Positions 59,287 to 64,000 of a stretch of DNA of 64,000 bases are shown here, in pieces; positions within the stretch are counted from its first letter, which is position 1; each line of letters starts with the position of its first letter. A program made the position numbers and the translations under genes. The DNA lies in assembly GCA_025936825.1 (NCBI GenBank), contig JAICSO010000008.1, positions 1 through 64,000 of the forward strand, written 5' to 3'. Origin of the DNA: Terriglobales bacterium (lineage in GTDB: Bacteria > Acidobacteriota > Terriglobia > Terriglobales > Acidobacteriaceae). Under the pieces are notes generated by a model. It was not told the DNA's origin. It saw only the letters and a list, made by a program, of their open reading frames with translations, and searched no databases.

Positions 59287-60098
59287 CGACACTTCGAATC
59301 CTGGTCGGCGCTGTTGCTTGCTTGAGCGCTGTTGTTCCCTCGCTTGAATCACATGCACAGATGCAGAATGCGACACTTGCATCGATGCCGCCGTCCAGGA
59401 TTGTTGCGCCTGCGCGGTCTTATGCATTCCCAGCGCAGAAGTACGTTTATTCAGTTCGCTGGCAATTGTTCAATGCGGGAACTTCGACCGTCAGCATGCA
59501 GCATGACGGTTCCGGTTTGCGCGTCAGCGCGACCGCCGATTCCGCGGGGATACCCGACAAGATTTTCCGCGTTCACGATCAATTCAATGCTCATGTTGAT
59601 CCGCGCACGTTCTGTACGCTGCATGTAAGCAAGCACAACGAGGAAGGTCCGCATCGCCGCGACTTCAATGTGGTGCTCGATTATGCGCACGGAAAGAGCC
59701 GAGTGGATGCGCATGATCTGAAAACGTCGGAAACGAAGCACACGGAATTCGATATTCCACCCTGTACGACTGACTTAGTCAGCGGATTCTTCTACGTCGC
59801 TTCGCTTCCGCTTGCCCCTGGCTTCACTCACACCTTCCCCGTCAATGACAACGGCAAAACGATTGATGCGCGGGTGGAAGTGGAAGCTCGGGAAAACATA
59901 AAGAGCCCGGTTGGCGAGTTTCAGACGCTACGCGTCAGAGTGGACCCGATGTCTGGACTGATGAAAGGCAAAGCCACGCTGTGGGTCTGGTTCACCGACG
60001 ACGCGCGCCACATGCCGGTGCAGATGAAATCCAAGCTAGGCTTCGCGAACCTTTCATTCCAGCTGCAGAAAATTGACCCGCCACCTACTGCGAAGTAG
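59274..60098 (+). CDS. DUF3108 family exported protein
   Basis: A 274-residue exported protein. With the GTG at 59274, which overlaps the previous stop, it begins with a signal peptide (VVSITTLRILVGAVACLSAVVPSLESHAQ). The mature part carries the DUF3108 pattern: YSVRWQLFNAGTSTVSMQ, then DKIFRVHDQFNAHVDP, DLVSGFFYVASLPLAPG, VNDNGKTIDARVEVEARENIKSPVGEFQTLRVRV and LWVWFTDDARHMPVQMKSKL. DUF3108 proteins are periplasmic and of unknown function, often near envelope genes. The position at the end of the LPS operon fits an envelope role. It overlaps the convergent TPR gene by 14 bp. Confidence 0.82.
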   Translation: MVSITTLRILVGAVACLSAVVPSLESHAQMQNATLASMPPSRIVAPARSYAFPAQKYVYSVRWQLFNAGTSTVSMQHDGSGLRVSATADSAGIPDKIFRVHDQFNAHVDPRTFCTLHVSKHNEEGPHRRDFNVVLDYAHGKSRVDAHDLKTSETKHTEFDIPPCTTDLVSGFFYVASLPLAPGFTHTFPVNDNGKTIDARVEVEARENIKSPVGEFQTLRVRVDPMSGLMKGKATLWVWFTDDARHMPVQMKSKLGFANLSFQLQKIDPPPTAK

Positions 60099-61728
60099 CT
60101 ACTGCCCTGTCCGTTTCCTCGCGCGCATGTTTCAATTCCGCCCGCTCGGACTTGGAATCGGCACAGTTCTTCACGATCTGCGCGTAATAATCATGTGCTT
60201 TGTCGTTCTTGCCCAGCGCTGCCGCCGCCGTTGCCGCACCGTAGAGCGCATTGAAGCGTCCGGGGTTCGTCTTCAGCGTGATCTCGTATTCCGCGAGCGC
60301 CTGCTCGGGCTGCTTCGCCTGCAGCAACATGTCGGCAATCATTTCGTGCGTTGGAATTCCTTGGCTGGATTCGGCCTCGCCCTGCTCCTTGTCGGCAATG
60401 GTGCGCAATAGCTTTACCGCATCGTCGACATTGCCCTGCGCAAATTCGAGCCATCCTCTGGCTATGACTAACTCATCGCTCACACCTTCATGCTCGCCCT
60501 GGTCGTTCTTTTTCTTTGCCTCGAGCTTTTTCTGGATTTCTTCCAGCTTGGCAATTTCCTTTTTCACCTGCTCTGCATTGCCCGAATGGCCGGCTCCAAT
60601 CGCGCGAGTCATGTAGGTAATGGACTGCACACTATCACCAGCGCCTTCCACCGGAGTGAGCTGAGCGGCAGCACTCCAATCACGCAACTCCAGGACGTAG
60701 GACGCCGGGTATGCGGATAAGGCGAAGAACCGTGGATCAAACCCCATGTCGTACATATCTTTCATTGGCGGCATGGCGCGAACTTCGTCAATGATCTTCT
60801 GCGCATCCTGTTCGCGGCCAGTCTGCAAATACGCATAGACGAGGAAGTCCATCGCATGAAACTGGTGGCCCTCGCCGCCCATGTGCATGGCAGCCTCTTT
60901 TTGCGTCGCCGCAATGGAAGCGACATTGGAATTAATATCGTCTTGCCAGAGGCCCAGCCTGGCGAAAATGTGCGCGGGCATGTGGAGCGCGTGAGGCGCA
61001 GCAGGAGCGAGGCGAGCGTATTTTCGCGCCGCAGGCAATCCCTTTTCTGCCATGTCAGGCTTGTCGTAGGTGTGGATCAGGTAATGCGCGACTCCAGGAT
61101 GATCCGGTTCCTCAGCAAATAATTTCTCGAGCACTGCGGCTGCCTTCAGCCGAAAAGCATTCGTTTTGTCATGATCCGGTTCGGCGGCCAGTAAGCTTAA
61201 TGCATAGAAGGCTGCCGCTTCGTGATCGTCCGGATTGCGTTTTGAAACCTTCTCCATGGCATTCGAGTAAGCCAGCGCGCGCTTTGGGAACGGGCGATCG
61301 GCATGCGAATAGAAAACGTCCAAGGCGCTGATGTAGTCGCGTTCGCGGGAAGTCGAATGCGGGGACCTGGCTTTCTTCAGTTCCGAGTCTCCCTGCGCCA
61401 TGGCGGTCTGATCGGGGCGGTTCCACAACTGATGCCAATGGCTCATGGCCACTCCCCAGCGTGCAATCGCGCAGTTGGAGTCGTCTTTCTCGACTTGCAC
61501 GAACTGCTTCTCGGCCTCCTCGTACCAGAAGGAATGCAACATGGCGACGCCGCGCTCGATGGACTTCTGCACCGCAGGCGAGCACGAGGTGGGGAAGTGC
61601 ACCGTGCCGACTTGGACCTCAGTCATCTCCTCATGATGATGGTGGCCTTCGCCTTCATCATCCGCGATTGATAAGGAAGAGACACACAGAGCGAACGCCA
61701 AGGCACTGGCAAGGAACAGGCTTTTCAT
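60085..61728 (-). CDS. Exported TPR-repeat protein
   Basis: A 547-residue exported protein with a signal peptide (MKSLFLASALAFALCVSSLSIADDEG) followed by a His-rich patch (GHHHHEEM) that could bind metal. TPR-like helices run through the rest (ERGVAMLHSFWYEEAEKQFVQVEKDDSNCAIARWGVAMSHWHQLWNRP; MLLQAKQPEQALAEYEITLKTNPGRFNALYGAATAAAALGKNDKAHDYYAQIVKNC). The conserved Cys near residue 49 (PTSCSPAVQ) is typical of this family. The function is unknown, probably protein-protein contacts in the periplasm. Confidence 0.78.
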   Translation of the reverse strand: MKSLFLASALAFALCVSSLSIADDEGEGHHHHEEMTEVQVGTVHFPTSCSPAVQKSIERGVAMLHSFWYEEAEKQFVQVEKDDSNCAIARWGVAMSHWHQLWNRPDQTAMAQGDSELKKARSPHSTSRERDYISALDVFYSHADRPFPKRALAYSNAMEKVSKRNPDDHEAAAFYALSLLAAEPDHDKTNAFRLKAAAVLEKLFAEEPDHPGVAHYLIHTYDKPDMAEKGLPAARKYARLAPAAPHALHMPAHIFARLGLWQDDINSNVASIAATQKEAAMHMGGEGHQFHAMDFLVYAYLQTGREQDAQKIIDEVRAMPPMKDMYDMGFDPRFFALSAYPASYVLELRDWSAAAQLTPVEGAGDSVQSITYMTRAIGAGHSGNAEQVKKEIAKLEEIQKKLEAKKKNDQGEHEGVSDELVIARGWLEFAQGNVDDAVKLLRTIADKEQGEAESSQGIPTHEMIADMLLQAKQPEQALAEYEITLKTNPGRFNALYGAATAAAALGKNDKAHDYYAQIVKNCADSKSERAELKHAREETDRAVATSQ

Positions 61729-61783
61729 GGGATCACCGCCGGAAACAGAGTCTAGTCCGGCAAGGGCAGGAAGGTCAAAAACG

Positions 61784-62035
61784 CTATTGGATCCTAAACC
61801 GCTCGTTCATAAGCCGCTGCAGGCGCGGCTTGTAGAGGATGTCGTAGGCAAGTTCCTTGTCCGGGAACATCGCCAAGGCGGCGCGTTTCGCGCCCGCAAC
61901 CAGTTCAGACGCTTCTTCAATGGTCAGGTTGGGGTCTTGGCTGATCACCGACATCACCATGCTGATCATAATCTGCAACCGGCGTATCTTCTGGGCTTCC
62001 AGTTGCAATTCGTTGGCTTGGCCGGGGTCACTCAC
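61784..62035 (-). CDS. Small protein of unknown function
   Basis: An 83-residue, mostly helical soluble protein: MSDPGQANELQLEAQKIRRLQIMISMVMSVISQDPNLTIEEASELVAGAKRAALAMFPDKELAYDILYKPRLQRLMNERF. The amphipathic pattern and conserved end suggest a real protein, but I do not know the family. It lies 55 bp upstream of the TPR gene on the same strand and may be cotranscribed with it. Confidence 0.65.
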   Translation of the reverse strand: MSDPGQANELQLEAQKIRRLQIMISMVMSVISQDPNLTIEEASELVAGAKRAALAMFPDKELAYDILYKPRLQRLMNERFRIQ

Positions 62036-62153
62036 TCTTGAGTTAGATGAGCAGCCCCTTGCCGACGTTGCGCCTTTGTCCGACCGAGCGGTTTGTCGTG
62101 TAGGAAAGCAGCCTTGGCGCTACAATCAAACGTCTTAGAAGCGAGGAGCAGCC

Positions 62154-62468
62154 ATGTCAGAAGCCGCAACGCCTTTGCCCAACGAGAAGCTGGTGCGAGT
62201 GTTCGATACCGAGCAGGAGTCAGAAGCCATGGTAGTCAAAGGCTTGCTCGATTCTGCTGGGATCGACTCGCAATTCGGCGACAACGAGAACTCACCTGAC
62301 GTTCTGCCGGTTGGCGGAATGGGCCTTCTGGTTCGCGAAGAAGACGCCGAGGAGGCCCGCCAGATAATCGAGGAATACCGCCGCACGCCCGAGCAAGAAG
62401 CCGCCGAAGAGGACGAGTTCGAGCAGTCGGCCATGGAAGCTACCGGTGGCGAGGAACCTGAACGCTGA
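62154..62468 (+). CDS. DUF2007-like small protein
   Basis: A 104-residue soluble protein. KLVRVFDTEQESEAMVVKGLLDSAGIDSQFGDNENSPDVLPVGGMGLLVREEDAEEARQIIEEYRR (about residues 11-76) matches the DUF2007 or putative prokaryotic signal-transducing fold. The C-terminus is very acidic (EQEAAEEDEFEQ). A GAGGAG site precedes the ATG. Its 3' end overlaps the convergent comEC gene by 29 bp. Confidence 0.8.
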   Translation: MSEAATPLPNEKLVRVFDTEQESEAMVVKGLLDSAGIDSQFGDNENSPDVLPVGGMGLLVREEDAEEARQIIEEYRRTPEQEAAEEDEFEQSAMEATGGEEPER

Positions 62469-64000
62469 CGTTCTCGCCATCTAGATAGAAGCTGGTGGCG
62501 CCGTTCAGATCGGTGCGATAGGTTCGCACGTTGTGGCTTTGTAGCCGTTGCAGCACCTCCATACGAGGATGCCGGTAGACATTTCGACTCCCCACTGAAA
62601 TGACCGCATACCGAGGCTTTGCGGCGTCGAGGAAGTCGTCGCTGGTCGCGCTCGCGCTTCCATGATGCGCGACTTTCAGCACGTCAGCCTGTGGCTGTTC
62701 TCGCGAGATTAGCTTCTCGGTCCCTTTTTCCAGATCCGCCTCCAACAGTACCGATGTCTTTCGGTAACTGATCTTCAGAATCAGAGACTCGTCGTTGCGA
62801 CGCCCAGAGCGTACCGGAAATGCCGGATCCGGCGCGAGCACGCGAATCAAGGCTTCGCCATAGGAAAACACCTCTCTGGCATTGTGAAAGCTGGTTTGTA
62901 CTCCGTATGCATTGGCGACTTGCAGCAAGCGCTTGATCTCTTCGAGGGGCACATTTGACGGCAGCCACAACTCCCGCGGACGGAAATTTCGAATGATCGA
63001 AAGCAGTCCCGCCATGTGGTCGGCGTGGGCATGCGTCAGAACGATTGCATCCAGCCGCGAAATACCCCGCTCCCACAAGTACGGCGAGACCACGTCCTCG
63101 CCAATGTCCATTTGAGAATGCAGCCACGATGGAAGGCCGCCGCCGTCGAGCAAGAGCTTATGTCCGTCCGGCGTCACCACGAGCAGCGAGTCACCTTCTC
63201 CGACATCAATCGCAGTCAGTTCGAGCACGCCGGGCCGAATCTGTTGCGGCGGATGAATCGTCCAGATGGCCACCGTGCTGGCGATCAGGAGCGCGCAGCC
63301 GCTGATGGCCAGCACCACGCGCCGTCGGATCACAAGCATGCAGGCGAAAATCGCGCACGCCGCAAACAGCATGACGAAGACACTGGGCGTGGGCAGGCGT
63401 ACATCGGCGATCTGCCATTTGCTCACCCAGAACACTGCCCCGGCGATTCCATGGAGAGCAACTCGCGCGCCGGCAGCGGGCGCTTGCGCTGCTAAATTCC
63501 ACAGGTAGCTGAGGCCGACGGCCACCGTCGCTGCCGGCATGAAGACTTCCAGGAGAGGCACAGAGAGCAGGTTCGCCGGAATTCCCACCGAGGTCGCGCG
63601 ATGGAAGTACGCGGCCATTGGAAGCGCCATCCCGAATTGCATCACCGCCGAGAGCAAGATGAGGTTGAACGCCCCGAGGCTGTAGCGCAGCCCCATTGTG
63701 AGAATGGCGGAAGCGGCTTTCGTGGGAACGAGGGCCTGAATGCGGCGCAGAATCATTCGCACGTCGATACGAAACTGCGCGATCCTTGGTGGCAAAGACC
63801 GGTCGTAAGCCAGCGCATCGAGGCTGCGCAGACCCCGTGAGTAAGGGCCCGTTGAGCGGGCGAGAATCGGCACTGCGATCCCGGCCAGCAGCACGACGCA
63901 CAGACAGCTCATCTGAAAACTGGCTCCGAACAATGCTGACGGGTTCGCCACGAGCAGGATCAGAGCAGCGGCTCCGAGCGCATTCATCACCGCTCCTTTG
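62440..64000 (-). CDS. comEC: ComEC/Rec2 DNA-uptake channel protein, C-terminal part
   Basis: The last 520 residues of ComEC are visible; the N-terminus lies beyond the right edge. The first part holds membrane helices of the competence domain (LVANPSALFGASFQMSCLCVVLLAGIAVPIL; LSVPLLEVFMPAATVAVGLSYLWNL). The last 280 residues are a metallo-beta-lactamase-like domain with TAIDVGEGDSLLVVTPDGHKLLLDGGG, VVLTHAHADHMAGLLSI-type HxHxDH (LTHAHADH) and KVAHHGSASATSDDFL. It would carry single-stranded DNA across the inner membrane in natural transformation, with the metal domain perhaps degrading the other strand. Confidence 0.92.
   Translation of the reverse strand, partial: KGAVMNALGAAALILLVANPSALFGASFQMSCLCVVLLAGIAVPILARSTGPYSRGLRSLDALAYDRSLPPRIAQFRIDVRMILRRIQALVPTKAASAILTMGLRYSLGAFNLILLSAVMQFGMALPMAAYFHRATSVGIPANLLSVPLLEVFMPAATVAVGLSYLWNLAAQAPAAGARVALHGIAGAVFWVSKWQIADVRLPTPSVFVMLFAACAIFACMLVIRRRVVLAISGCALLIASTVAIWTIHPPQQIRPGVLELTAIDVGEGDSLLVVTPDGHKLLLDGGGLPSWLHSQMDIGEDVVSPYLWERGISRLDAIVLTHAHADHMAGLLSIIRNFRPRELWLPSNVPLEEIKRLLQVANAYGVQTSFHNAREVFSYGEALIRVLAPDPAFPVRSGRRNDESLILKISYRKTSVLLEADLEKGTEKLISREQPQADVLKVAHHGSASATSDDFLDAAKPRYAVISVGSRNVYRHPRMEVLQRLQSHNVRTYRTDLNGATSFYLDGENVSVQVPRHR

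Overview
The window looks like chromosomal DNA of a GC-rich Gram-negative bacterium, most likely an acidobacterium of the Terriglobia. This placement is inferred, not searched. It rests on the Kdo/heptose lipopolysaccharide genes, a very long secreted beta-propeller plus Ig-like protein with a glycine-rich C-terminal tail, a CADD-type folate protein, an ECF sigma factor paired with a TonB-domain membrane protein, and dense families of short-period intergenic repeats. Gene density is high, the strands are mixed, and I see no phage, transposase, CRISPR array or rRNA.

Layout. 1-8.7 kb: geranylgeranyl-reductase-type flavoprotein, membrane YdjM-like protein overlapping a tRNA-Leu, a five-PAS GGDEF/EAL protein, a DUF3467 protein with a GT39-type glycosyltransferase, and a periplasmic-binding-like protein without a signal peptide. 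8.9-16.9 kb: modBC without modA, a small putative DNA-binding protein coupled to a 1363-residue secreted protein, a frameshifted SDR, and an unknown secreted protein. 17-25.6 kb: CADD, rpsA, tilS-hpt, galT, yraN, padR with an isoprenylcysteine-methyltransferase-like gene, and HU. 26-35.8 kb: DnaC-like ATPase, ECF sigma/TonB pair, PilZ-GAF protein, M2 peptidase, accD-folC-plsC, cobO. 35.9-44.5 kb: mnmE, an ABC-F ATPase, hipBA, rpmE, and ruvA and ruvB separated by a secreted protein gene. 44.6-53.5 kb: a pair of related exported proteins, an EF-G-like GTPase, DoxX, an aldehyde dehydrogenase, gatB. 53.7-60 kb: an inner-core LPS operon (waaA-lpxK-rfaE1-rfaE2-heptosyltransferase-methyltransferase-DUF3108). 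60-64 kb: TPR protein, two small proteins, and the C-terminal part of ComEC.

How the genes work together. accD, folC and plsC serve fatty-acid, folate and phospholipid synthesis. CADD may supply p-aminobenzoate to the same folate pathway. waaA and lpxK finish lipid A-Kdo, while split rfaE1/rfaE2 and the heptosyltransferase build and add heptose. rpsA, tilS, mnmE, gatB, rpmE, the tRNA and the EF-G-like protein belong to translation.

The most unusual signal is the repeats. Gene boundaries carry arrays of 7- or 8-bp units. In several arrays each unit holds a CTAG or TGA, and because 7 and 8 are not multiples of 3, a few units place a stop codon in every reading frame; four of the 7-bp arrays do this on both strands within about 30 bp. 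These arrays supply the actual stop codons of at least four genes and abut the start codons of several others. A separate family of two-hairpin palindromes lies both between genes and in frame inside conserved genes (mnmE, gatB, the heptosyltransferase), read in three different phases; folC carries a comparable hairpin-rich insert.
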